Assembly: GCA_018701215.1 (NCBI GenBank)
Contig: JABIWH010000015.1
Coordinates: forward strand, 140,074-204,073
Direction of reading: 5' to 3'
Length of the DNA stretch: 64,000 nt
DNA from: Rhodospirillaceae bacterium
GTDB taxonomy: Bacteria; Pseudomonadota; Alphaproteobacteria; GCA-2731375
Made by a program: the position numbers and the translations under genes. Positions 42,097-49,347 of the stretch are shown piece by piece (within the stretch, counting starts at the first letter, position 1; every line of letters begins with the position of its first letter). The notes under the pieces are model-generated. The model was not told the origin of the DNA, made no database searches, and worked only from the letters and a program-made list of their open reading frames with translations.

Positions 42097-43668
42097 ATGA
42101 GCAACGCCAGCGAGGTTCAGGATCTTGGACCGGTTATCGGGATCGAAAGCGGCCGGATCGAAGGTTTGAGCCTCGACGGCGTCGATGCCTTCAAGAATAT
42201 TCCCTTCGGTGCCGATACAGGCGGCGCCAACCGTTTCCGCCCACCCCAGCCGGCGCCAGCGTGGAACGGCGTACGAGCAACCCTGGAATTCGGGCCCAGG
42301 GCGCCCCAGGACCCGAACCGGGTGGATAATCTGAAAGGCGGCTTCGAAACAGTCATGTCCGAGGATTGCCTGAACCTGAATGTCTGGCGGCCCAGTTCAG
42401 CAAATGGCGGTGCGGCATCCGGGATGCCGGTGATGGTCTATATCCATGGCGGCGGCTTCCTCTACGGCAGCGCCAATCACATCGCTCATGACGGCGGCAT
42501 TCTGGCCCGGCGCGGTAATATGGTGGTGGTCAGCATCAATTACCGCCTGGGCGTCCTGGGCCTGCTCTCGCACCCCTGCCTGCGCGATCCCGATACCGGT
42601 TACGACGGCAACTGGGGCTTTTTGGACCAGATCGCCGCCCTGCAATGGGTTAACCGAAATATCGCCGCGTTCGGCGGCGATGCGGACAATGTCACCATCG
42701 TCGGCCTGTCGGCGGGCGGCGGCAGCGTCGGGGCCCATTGTATTTGTCCGACATCGCGCCCGTTGTTTCGCCGCGCGGTGGTGCAAAGCAGCTCTCCCCT
42801 GCCAACGCCGCGCGCCGACCATGATGCGGCGACGGCAACCCTGCTGGCCGAACTTGACGTCGCGGCTGAGCTGACCGCCCTGCAGGCCGTGGACCGGGAT
42901 GCAATTCAGGCGGCACAGGCGGGTTGGACGGCCAAGCTGCAAAATGGCCGTACCGCGCCGCGCCCCATGGTCGATGGCGAACTGCTACCCTATTGGCCCG
43001 ACGAAGCCATGGCGGCGGGCCTGATGGACGGCCTGGACCTGTGGGTCAGCCATACCAGGGACGAAGCCACGGTATTCGCCATGAACATGGCGCCTGACAC
43101 CATTCCACGTAACGACGCGCAGCTGCGTGCTATCCTGGCCAAGGCCGGCCTGGATGGCGACTGCCTGATCCCCGCTTACCGCAACGCCCGTCAGGCCCGT
43201 GGCGAAGCAGCAGACACCTGGGCTCTGTGGATCGCCATGCACACGGACCGCCTAATCCGGGTGCCCTCGATCAACTTCCTGGCCGATCATGCCAAGCACG
43301 GCAATAATGCCTGGGCCTGCATGGTCACCCGCGAATGCGACTGGGTGCCGCCCGTGCCCGGCGACAAAGCCCTTGGCGCCTGCCATGTGGTCGATCTGCC
43401 CTTCATGTTCGGCAGCCTGCACGCCACGCCGGAGCTGCAACGCCTGGTGGGCAGCACCCCCGGTGCCGATGCGTTGGCGGAGATCATCCAGGATGCCTAT
43501 ATCGCCTTCTGCCATACCGGCAGCCCGGTGACGGACAAGCTATCCGCTTGGCAGCCTTATGACGGGGAAAAACGTTCCACCATGCTGTTGGGCGATGACC
43601 TGCTGGCTCTTGACGACCCCATGGGAGTGGAACGGCAATTAATGACGGCGGCGTTGGCGGACGCCTAG
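42097..43668 (+). CDS. Type B carboxylesterase
   Basis: 523 residues from ATG 42097 (GAGG seven bases upstream; a start 54 bp earlier is possible). Alpha/beta hydrolase of the carboxylesterase/para-nitrobenzyl-esterase family: GIPFG-like NIPFGADT, SEDCLNLNVWRP, oxyanion hole IHGGGFLYG, nucleophile elbow VGLSAGGGS (Ser205), and His in the late GACHVVDLPFMFG-type region. There is no signal peptide, so it is cytoplasmic. Substrates of this family range from aryl to amide-linked esters. It begins the accessory catabolic stretch; the next gene is another hydrolase. Confidence 0.88.
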   Translation: MSNASEVQDLGPVIGIESGRIEGLSLDGVDAFKNIPFGADTGGANRFRPPQPAPAWNGVRATLEFGPRAPQDPNRVDNLKGGFETVMSEDCLNLNVWRPSSANGGAASGMPVMVYIHGGGFLYGSANHIAHDGGILARRGNMVVVSINYRLGVLGLLSHPCLRDPDTGYDGNWGFLDQIAALQWVNRNIAAFGGDADNVTIVGLSAGGGSVGAHCICPTSRPLFRRAVVQSSSPLPTPRADHDAATATLLAELDVAAELTALQAVDRDAIQAAQAGWTAKLQNGRTAPRPMVDGELLPYWPDEAMAAGLMDGLDLWVSHTRDEATVFAMNMAPDTIPRNDAQLRAILAKAGLDGDCLIPAYRNARQARGEAADTWALWIAMHTDRLIRVPSINFLADHAKHGNNAWACMVTRECDWVPPVPGDKALGACHVVDLPFMFGSLHATPELQRLVGSTPGADALAEIIQDAYIAFCHTGSPVTDKLSAWQPYDGEKRSTMLLGDDLLALDDPMGVERQLMTAALADA

Positions 43669-43711
43669 GCTCTATTTTTTCTTTCATGTTATAGCGCAGG
43701 AGTACACACAG

Positions 43712-44998
43712 ATGCAGTTGGTAACACCGGAAACCGTGGGCATGTCGGCGGAGCGCCTGCAAAAAATGACCTCCTGGATGGAGCGGCAGGTCACCTCGAA
43801 CCGGCTGGCGGGGCTATCCGCCATGATCCACCGGCGCGGCCAATGCGCCTATTTCAATTGCACCGGCCAGATGGATGTGGAGGCCGGCAAAATGGTGGCG
43901 GAAGACACGATCTTCCGGATTTACTCCATGTCCAAGCCGATCACGGCGGTGGCGGCGATGATCTGCTACGAGAATGGCGATTTCCAGCTTGATGACCCAA
44001 TCGCCAAGTTCCTGCCGGAATTCGCGGCGATGCAGGTCTGGGACGGCAACGCGGAGGCCCTGAACACAGTGCCGGCTGACGGCTATATTACCGTGCGTCA
44101 TCTATTGACCCACACCGCCGGGTTCTCTTACGAATTCATGGAGGCAACCCCGGTCGAAGCCTATTACCGGGAGCATAAAATCAGCTTCAACCCTGGCCGG
44201 CAGAGCGAAAGCGGCAACGACCTGGCCACCATGACGACACGCCTGGCAGCCGCACCCCTGGTCCGCCAGCCTGGCAGCGGTTGGGGTTATTCGGTCTCCA
44301 TCGATGTGCTTGGGCGGCTGGTCGAGGTTTGGTCGGGACAAGCGTTGGATCAGTTTTTCCAGGAGCGGATTTTCCAACCCCTGGCCATGACCGATACCGC
44401 ATTCTCGGTCCCGGCGGACAAACAGTCACGCTTCGCCGCCTGTTACGAACCCAGCAGCGGCGGCGGCCTGGGCGGCTTGAGCAGCCAGGATGCCGTTATC
44501 CGCAAAAGTGAGGGCATCGGCCTGAAACTGGCTGATGCGCCCAGCGACAGCCACTATCTAGAAACGCCGGATACTTTTTCGGGCGGCGGCGGCCTGGTCG
44601 GCACCATCGGTGACTATGGCCGGTTTTGCCAGATGCTGTTGAACAAGGGGGCGTTGGACGGCGTGCGCATCCTGGGCAGCAAAACGGTGGAATTCATGTC
44701 CGTCAACCACCTGCCCGACAACAAGGACATGGCCGCCATGGGCCAGCCCATATGGAGCGAATCCAGCGCCGAGGGGATCGGCTATGGCCTGGGCATGGCC
44801 GTGGTCATCGACGCCCCAACGACGCAACTGCTGCGCTCCACCGGTGAATATTTCTGGGGCGGCGCCGCCAGTACCGCGTTCTGGATCGACCCGGAGGAAG
44901 ACATGTTCGTGGTCTTCATGACCCAGCTGCTGCCCTCGTCCTTCTATCCAATCCGCAGCGAACTACGGGTCGCGGCCTATCAGGCCCTGATCGATTAA
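43712..44998 (+). CDS. Serine hydrolase, beta-lactamase/esterase (class C-like) family
   Basis: 428 residues without signal peptide. The SxxK motif is SMSK (Ser72, Lys75) in FRIYSMSKPITAVAAM. HLLTHTAGFSYEF and GWGYSVSIDVLGRLVEVWSG match the Tyr-containing second motif of the family, and GGGGLVGTIGDYGRFCQMLL the later region. The W-G-G segment FWGGAASTAFWIDPEEDMFVVFMTQ near the end replaces the KTG box, as in EstB-type esterases. So it is probably an esterase rather than a resistance enzyme. Paired with the preceding carboxylesterase, 43 bp apart. Confidence 0.87.
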   Translation: MQLVTPETVGMSAERLQKMTSWMERQVTSNRLAGLSAMIHRRGQCAYFNCTGQMDVEAGKMVAEDTIFRIYSMSKPITAVAAMICYENGDFQLDDPIAKFLPEFAAMQVWDGNAEALNTVPADGYITVRHLLTHTAGFSYEFMEATPVEAYYREHKISFNPGRQSESGNDLATMTTRLAAAPLVRQPGSGWGYSVSIDVLGRLVEVWSGQALDQFFQERIFQPLAMTDTAFSVPADKQSRFAACYEPSSGGGLGGLSSQDAVIRKSEGIGLKLADAPSDSHYLETPDTFSGGGGLVGTIGDYGRFCQMLLNKGALDGVRILGSKTVEFMSVNHLPDNKDMAAMGQPIWSESSAEGIGYGLGMAVVIDAPTTQLLRSTGEYFWGGAASTAFWIDPEEDMFVVFMTQLLPSSFYPIRSELRVAAYQALID

Positions 44999-45016
44999 CG
45001 CGGATCGATTAACGCT
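44989..45016. repeat. 14-bp tandem duplication across the beta-lactamase stop codon
   Basis: GATCGATTAACGCG is followed by GATCGATTAACGCT. The first copy holds the gene's stop codon (44996-44998). Like the one at 19543-19570 it is a two-copy 14-bp duplication at a gene end. Confidence 0.65.
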
Positions 45017-45090
45017 GATCAACTGGGGCATTTCAATGCTATCCAAGCCACCCGCCTCCCCTTCCCACCGGACACTTGTTGCAGCCACGG

Positions 45091-45113
45091 GGTACCATCA
45101 ATGGATGGCCGGG
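45091..45113. repeat. Partial copy of the palindromic element found before eno
   Basis: These 23 bases match 29309-29331 at 21 positions (shared core GGTACCAT and GGCCGGG). The long GC-rich arms are lost here, so this is a decayed or truncated copy. It lies between the beta-lactamase gene and the RraA-like gene, at the left edge of a stretch with repeats and a transposase remnant. Confidence 0.65.
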
Positions 45114-45183
45114 TTAGCTCACTCTGACCCTATTGATTGGCACTGAATTCTTCCTTTTGGTTTTGTATTTTTAGGAGACAGAA

Positions 45184-45831
45184 ATGAATGATGAACTAGT
45201 CGCGCGCCTGCGCAATCTTGCGGTTGCAACGCTTTCGGACGGTTGCGATCAAATCGCTGGAAAGCGGGGTTTTCTCGATTTCGAAATTAAGGCCCGCGTG
45301 AACGCCAGAAAAATCGTTGGGACCGCGGCAACAGTCCTCGAAGTTCCCAATGATGAACAGCACAAACCGGAGCTCGCCTTTGATGTTATCGATCAGGCGC
45401 CGCCGGGCAGCGTTATCGTAATTTCTAATGGTTCTGACGCCAATACCGCGGTTTGGGGTGAACTGATGAATGCTGGTGCTGTTGCCCGTGGCCACGAAGC
45501 CGCGGTTATTGATGGTGGTACGCGCGATGTAGCGCTGATCCGCCGTGACACGGATTTTCCGGTCTATGCCCGCTCCGTCGTGCCATCGAGCTCAATTGGC
45601 CGAACCATGACAATAACCCGTGATGAGCCTGTGGAAGTGGGTGGGGTGGTTATTCATCCAGGCGACTATATCGTGGGTGATGAAGATGGCGTCGTGGCTA
45701 TTCCAGCTGATCATGTGGAAGCCATAGTTGAATTCGCCGAGGAAGCCGAGGCAACCGAAGCTGAAATGGCCAAATATATAACCGAAGTGGGATCAATGCG
45801 GGCGGCGATTGATAAATTCGGCCGGGCCTGA
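45184..45831 (+). CDS. RraA-like / HMG-CHA aldolase family protein
   Basis: 215 residues. RraA fold: LAVATLSDGCDQIAG at the N-terminus, IVGTAATVLEV, ppGSVIVISNGSDANTAVWGELM and the metal/substrate motif DGGTRDVALIR (Gly111 to Asp115) followed by FPVYARSVVPSSSIGR. Members are either class II 4-hydroxy-4-methyl-2-oxoglutarate/4-carboxy-4-hydroxy-2-oxoadipate aldolases or RNase E inhibitors. The intact G-x-x-RD motif and a DapA-like aldolase next door favour the aldolase role. Third codon positions are less GC-rich than in neighbours to the left. An AGGAGACAGAA leader precedes the ATG. Confidence 0.85.
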   Translation: MNDELVARLRNLAVATLSDGCDQIAGKRGFLDFEIKARVNARKIVGTAATVLEVPNDEQHKPELAFDVIDQAPPGSVIVISNGSDANTAVWGELMNAGAVARGHEAAVIDGGTRDVALIRRDTDFPVYARSVVPSSSIGRTMTITRDEPVEVGGVVIHPGDYIVGDEDGVVAIPADHVEAIVEFAEEAEATEAEMAKYITEVGSMRAAIDKFGRA

Positions 45832-45896
45832 TGACCCCTTTTCGGCTGGTCTTCATTGGGCCGGATGCAAGATGATTTTATTATGAGGAAAAGCAA

Positions 45897-46811
45897 ATGA
45901 GCGGACATACCGGCTTTCATGGTGTTTACCCAATTCTGTACAGTTTCTATGACGCCGAAGGGAGGCTTGACCGCGAGGCGATGCGCCGCCAGGTAGATGG
46001 CTGTATCGCCGGCGGGGCGCATGGAATTGCGGTCATGGGATTGGCGACCGAGGTCGGCAAACTGGACGTCAATGAACGCCGTCAGGTGATCGAATGGGTC
46101 GGTGAAGATATTGCCGGTCGTGTGCCGTTTGCGGTGACGGTCGGTGAAGGAAGCGTGCCCGGCCAGATCGCCTTCGTCAACGCGGCACAGCAGGTTGGCG
46201 CTGACTGGGTGATACTGCAACCGCCGGCGATTACCGGTGTCCCCGAGATCGAATACGTAAGGTTCCTTGGCGCTGTTGCCGATCAAGCAGATGTACCCCT
46301 GGCAGTGCAAAATGCGCCCGGCCTGATGGCGACCAGCCTTTCCAACGGCGGCCTGAAAGCGCTGAACAGCCAGCATCCGAACGTATGCTTGCTCAAGGCC
46401 GAGGGACCGGCAACTTATATCAGCCAGTTGATGCAAGATACCGATGGCGCTTTCGATATCTTCGGTGGCATGGCGGGCATCCAGTTTCCTGATTCACTTC
46501 GGGCGGGCTGTGTTGGCATGATCCCGGCGGCGGACCTGTTCGATCCACAGGTACGTATCTATGAACTCATGCGCCAGGGCACGCCGGAGGCCATCGCACA
46601 GGCCGAGGAAATTCATCGGGAATTATTGCCGTTGATTGTTTTCATGATGAGTTCGGTAGAGAATTTTATCGCCTATGGAAAGCATCTGGCGGCACAGCGG
46701 CTTGGGCTCACCAACAGCTCGGCGCGGCAACCTTCGGTGCCGGTAACGGATTTTGGCCTTAAAATCATGTCACATTGGGCCAGCCACCTGGGTCCGTTTC
46801 CCAAGGTATAA
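45897..46811 (+). CDS. Dihydrodipicolinate synthase (DapA/NAL) superfamily protein
   Basis: 304 residues, TIM-barrel class I aldolase. GVYPILYSFYDAEGRLDREAMRRQVDGCI at the N-terminus, GIAVMGLATEVGKLDVNERRQV (usual GTTGE segment changed to GLATE), the Schiff-base Lys167 in VCLLKAEGPA, and FDIFGGMAGIQFPDSLRAG. The catalytic Tyr of the YNxP motif is replaced by Gln138 (VQNAP). So it is not a normal lysine-pathway DapA but one of the catabolic pyruvate aldolases or dehydratases. Lies 65 bp after the RraA-like gene, probably in the same transcript. Confidence 0.85.
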   Translation: MSGHTGFHGVYPILYSFYDAEGRLDREAMRRQVDGCIAGGAHGIAVMGLATEVGKLDVNERRQVIEWVGEDIAGRVPFAVTVGEGSVPGQIAFVNAAQQVGADWVILQPPAITGVPEIEYVRFLGAVADQADVPLAVQNAPGLMATSLSNGGLKALNSQHPNVCLLKAEGPATYISQLMQDTDGAFDIFGGMAGIQFPDSLRAGCVGMIPAADLFDPQVRIYELMRQGTPEAIAQAEEIHRELLPLIVFMMSSVENFIAYGKHLAAQRLGLTNSSARQPSVPVTDFGLKIMSHWASHLGPFPKV

Positions 46812-46929
46812 CATCCCCCTAACTCTGCCGATAATTCTCCCGACGGATATTCGGGCCGTTGCCTAATGCCCGCCAGACACTCCGACAACAAAGCCGAGGG
46901 AACACTTTTGAGACACTCACATTCCGAAT

Positions 46930-46947
46930 AAGGGTAGCGTCCCCTTT
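46930..46947 (+). repeat. Left 18-bp inverted repeat of a bounded module
   Basis: AAGGGTAGCGTCCCCTTT, the exact reverse complement of 48099-48116. The last two bases overlap the stop codon of the small minus-strand gene at 46946. Together the pair bounds a 1187-bp segment. Confidence 0.88.
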
Positions 46948-47155
46948 AATTTACCTGGCCGATAAGCGTGTAATTTTTTTCTATTTCGCTTTGTGCAAAA
47001 CTTGCGACTTCCGCCGCGTCATTCTCGAAGGCTTTCGTAATCAAGGCATCCAGCATCTGGCTGCTTGCATCTTTATCAACCCTATAGGCAAGGCGGGTCG
47101 ATAAATGCCTGACAAGAATGTTGGTGGTGTTCTGGTTATCCGACATGCGTTTCAC
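46946..47155 (-). CDS. Small protein of unknown function, coupled to a lipoprotein gene
   Basis: 69 residues from GTG 47155, or 66 from ATG 47146 (MSDNQNTTN). Soluble, polar, probably helical (SSQMLDALITKAFENDAAEVASFAQSEIEKN). The GTG overlaps the stop of the upstream lipoprotein gene, so the two are translationally coupled. The stop abuts the 18-bp inverted repeat. No family recognised; low complexity of evidence makes the call moderate. Confidence 0.55.
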   Translation of the reverse strand: MKRMSDNQNTTNILVRHLSTRLAYRVDKDASSQMLDALITKAFENDAAEVASFAQSEIEKNYTLIGQVN

Positions 47156-48006
47156 TCATTCTTGCTTGAGGCCTGCCCCAGCGGCGCGGCGGGTTTGAGA
47201 ACTTTCGTAATAGCCCAGCCCAAATAGGTCTCGCGATCGTGCGGACAGTACACGCTGCGGTCTCGTTTCTTGAAATAGATGATGTGCTCGCGGAATTCCG
47301 CCATGGTGTCTTGGTCATTGCGGTCAACCACCTGTTTCACAAAAGTGACGAGCACTCCATACGATCGATTGCGCCGAATCTTGTTATCCCGCAATTCGTA
47401 GCGGGCGCTGAAATTCTCGATGGGCCACGTGGCGATGCAGGTGTCCTGAAAGTCTAATCGGCGTCTTCCTTGGGCCACCATGTCTGGGTGTTTGAACGCT
47501 TGCCAGCGCTCGAATATGCGGCAATTGGGGTGGCCCGGTTTTTCCAGCGTAAAGCGATACAACCCTGGTTTCTCTACGAAACCTCCGAGGTATCCGCTTG
47601 TGCGATTTAATCCGCTCAAGCGATTGAATTTGTGCACAATTGGGTTGTTTTGTATAAATTCGCTTGAGGCTGCCGCTTCAACGAAGCGATATTCCCGGGA
47701 CTTCAGCACATTCACACAGCTGCCAAAAGCGCATCCATCATCTTGAGCCCCGAGACCAACCATCCGATCTAGGAAACCTGCTACATTTTCGGCGGTGCGG
47801 TAGATTTTCATGCCGTCGTGCTCGTCGCACAGCTTCTGCATCTCAGGCGTCGGTGCGCGGAAGGGCGGCGCATTGATCGCGCGCGACAAGGCAAGGGTCT
47901 GCGCCGTTGTGCAGGCCGACAGCGGCAAAACAAGGCACCCGACCAGAACTAGCAATGCCCGGCGAGCTCCGGGGACACGGCGCCCGAATTTTCTCATTCT
48001 GTCCAT
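47152..48006 (-). CDS. Putative lipoprotein of unknown function
   Basis: 284 residues from ATG 48006, or 281 from ATG 47997, which overlaps the stop of an upstream gene fragment. Signal peptide with lipobox ALLVLVGCLVLPLSAC gives a lipidated Cys about residue 32. The mature part contains several Cys (KLCDEHDG, GCAFGSCVN, HPNCRIFE, DTCIAT, VYCPHD), probably in disulfides, and a beta-rich C-terminal half. Charge and Asn content differ from neighbours, and GC is lower. It is the main gene of the module bounded by 18-bp inverted repeats. Family not recognised. Confidence 0.7.
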   Translation of the reverse strand: MDRMRKFGRRVPGARRALLVLVGCLVLPLSACTTAQTLALSRAINAPPFRAPTPEMQKLCDEHDGMKIYRTAENVAGFLDRMVGLGAQDDGCAFGSCVNVLKSREYRFVEAAASSEFIQNNPIVHKFNRLSGLNRTSGYLGGFVEKPGLYRFTLEKPGHPNCRIFERWQAFKHPDMVAQGRRRLDFQDTCIATWPIENFSARYELRDNKIRRNRSYGVLVTFVKQVVDRNDQDTMAEFREHIIYFKKRDRSVYCPHDRETYLGWAITKVLKPAAPLGQASSKNE

Positions 48007-48122
48007 GCCCCAATCTCAAACCCTATCCCGTCCGCCTTTTGCCGTACCGCCTTCACCGCCCGGTCCTTGAAGGTTTGCTCGCGTAGCTGCTGCACATCAA
48101 AGGGGACGCTACCCTTTTTTCT
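47994..48122 (-). pseudogene. 3' fragment of an unidentified gene, cut at the inverted repeat
   Basis: An open frame without a normal start reads VQQLREQTFKDRAVKAVRQ, then KADGIGFEIGAWTE and stop; its TGA (47994-47996) overlaps the second ATG of the lipoprotein gene, the spacing expected for operon genes. Upstream it runs straight into the 18-bp repeat at 48099-48116 and then to the stop of the transposase remnant. It looks like the last 30 or so codons of a gene that once preceded the lipoprotein gene and was cut off where the repeat begins. Confidence 0.5.
48099..48116 (-). repeat. Right 18-bp inverted repeat of the bounded module
   Basis: AAAGGGGACGCTACCCTT, exact reverse complement of 46930-46947. 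It begins six bases beyond the stop codon of the transposase remnant (48123), the place where REP-like sequences often follow such transposase genes. Confidence 0.88.
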
Positions 48123-48410
48123 TCATTCATCTGTCTTCCTCGGCCGGCCACGCGGCCGGTAGTGTAGCGTTCGACCCGCCAACGCCTCCAGTTTTTCGAT
48201 GAAAGTCTCCGAACCACAGGGCAGCCGCTTATCCGCGTGGCGCCGCAATACATCCAGCCTGTCCGGTTCGTCGCCTTGACCAAGCCAGGCGGACCAATCG
48301 CCGACGCCATCACATTGCCGGCGCCAGGCGGCTTTGACGCTCAACGCCGCGTCATCGCGCAGGCCGCAGTGCGCCGCGGCGCCTCCTGCGTCGTGTCCGG
48401 GCCCGCTCAT
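48123..48410 (-). pseudogene. C-terminal remnant of a REP-associated tyrosine transposase (RAYT)
   Basis: About 95 codons. VGDWSAWLGQGDEPDRLDVL, RRHADKRLPCGSETFIEKLE and ALAGRTLHYRPRGRPRK match the C-terminal end of IS200-like REP-associated transposases, whose common form is VGDW...LR.HT.TGRPLGSE.F...LE...GR.L....RGRP. The catalytic half with the HUH motif and active-site Tyr is missing; no earlier part is found upstream, where intergenic DNA begins. The gene is therefore dead, but its position next to the 18-bp repeats ties those repeats to RAYT activity. Confidence 0.72.
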
Positions 48411-48469
48411 GGTCCGACCGCCAGCCTACACATGCCAAACGCCTCCCTCCAGAGTCCCCTCATGATTAG

Positions 48470-48484
48470 TTAACAAAACCTTAA
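48470..48484 (+). promoter_or_regulatory. CtrA-type box
   Basis: TTAACAAAACCTTAA, then C: exact TTAA-N7-TTAA with the favoured following C, the consensus of the alphaproteobacterial cell-cycle regulator CtrA. The flgB box at 63841 is nearly identical (TTAACAAAGCCTTAAC). No gene with a clear start lies close downstream on either strand. Confidence 0.6.
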
Positions 48485-48530
48485 CGGCAAGAAAAATCGT
48501 CCCGGTTGCGCGCCGCAAAATGCAATTTAT

Positions 48531-48539
48531 TGTGGATAA
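48531..48539 (-). promoter_or_regulatory. DnaA box
   Basis: TGTGGATAA, which reads TTATCCACA on the minus strand, the perfect DnaA consensus. It is 46 bp from the CtrA-type box. A single box of nine bases can occur by chance. Confidence 0.45.
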
Positions 48540-48675
48540 CTTTTGAAATTGCCACCCCTGGTTTTGATTTTCCCCTAGGGCGGGAATAACATGCATTTCG
48601 ACAATTCCGTATCGGTCTAAAAAATGCAGCGTTTGGGGGTCAAGGCCAGAGCCGTAATCTCCATTCGATGTATGC

Positions 48676-49347
48676 CTAATCCGCAGCTTCCAGATGGCCG
48701 TCCCATAGGTCCACGTAGACGCAATCGGCGGCGGGGGCGTCCGGGCCCCACAGCTCTTGGGCGGCGAAGCGGACGCTGTAGATGTTCTGGCCCACGCGAT
48801 GGCCGGGGCCCTTGGCGTTTTCATCGGCAAAGACAAAGACGCCGTGCTGGCGCTCCACCACGCCGCATTTACCGCGCACATAGCGCGGCGCGCGGGTGTG
48901 ATGGGTGGGGTGGTTGTTCAGAACCCGCACCTGCTCGCCAATGGCGTATTCAGGGGGGATGTCGTCGTCCGTGGTGTAATCAGTGCCTCGGCCCAGCACC
49001 GCTTCGACGGCGTCGGCCTGCAGTACCCGTTGCGCCAGATCATCGGGCAGCGGCGCGGCGGATTTGCCGTTGGCGATTTCATCAACCGTGACCAGGCCGG
49101 CCTCGAGCAGCAGTTTCTCCAGCCCCACCAGCCAGGTCTGGTAATAGCTGTTGGCCAAATATTGCGCCGGCGGCTGGTTCTCGCGGGCATGGCGGGAGAC
49201 ATCGATGTTCCACTTGCCCATGGCGCCCGCCGCCAGGTTCAAGGCCAGGACGCGGCGCTCCCAATCATGGTGAAAAACCGGCTCGTCAACTTCTGCATTG
49301 ATCGGGCCAAGGCCGTGCATTCCGCCTAGATCATGCGCCCCGTTCAT
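48676..49347 (-). CDS. nthB: Nitrile hydratase subunit beta
   Basis: 223 residues. The N-terminus MNGAHDLGGMHGLGPINAE is the beta-subunit signature, followed by VFHHDWERRVLAL, SYYQTWLVGLEKLLLEAGLVT, and the C-terminal SH3-like barrel with VRVLNNHPTHHTRAPRYVRGKCGVVERQHGVFVFAD and LWGPDAPAADCVYVDLWDGHLE. With the alpha subunit it hydrates nitriles to amides. Its start overlaps the alpha stop by four bases, so the order is alpha then beta on the minus strand. Confidence 0.95.
   Translation of the reverse strand: MNGAHDLGGMHGLGPINAEVDEPVFHHDWERRVLALNLAAGAMGKWNIDVSRHARENQPPAQYLANSYYQTWLVGLEKLLLEAGLVTVDEIANGKSAAPLPDDLAQRVLQADAVEAVLGRGTDYTTDDDIPPEYAIGEQVRVLNNHPTHHTRAPRYVRGKCGVVERQHGVFVFADENAKGPGHRVGQNIYSVRFAAQELWGPDAPAADCVYVDLWDGHLEAAD

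Larger units (their letters stand above)
48411..48675. other. AT-richer intergenic region with CtrA-type and DnaA-type sites
   Basis: 265 bp between the transposase remnant and the end of nthB. No coding potential that I trust. It holds a perfect TTAA-N7-TTAA box at 48470 and a perfect DnaA box at 48531, and is AT-rich from 48460 to 48550. Confidence 0.6.

Noticed and set aside
43712..44998. Beta-lactam resistance gene
   Set aside because: SxxK is present but there is no signal peptide, and a WGG segment replaces KTG, as in cytoplasmic EstB-type esterases.
48411..48675. Chromosomal replication origin suggested by CtrA and DnaA boxes
   Set aside because: Only one DnaA box and one CtrA box, no cluster, and no origin-type neighbour genes (hemE, dnaA, parAB, gidA). 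Kept as a finding on the sites, not as an origin.
48426..48881. 151-codon minus-strand frame spanning the end of nthB and the intergenic region
   Set aside because: The first half is a shifted frame of nthB and the second half has no family features; treated as chance.
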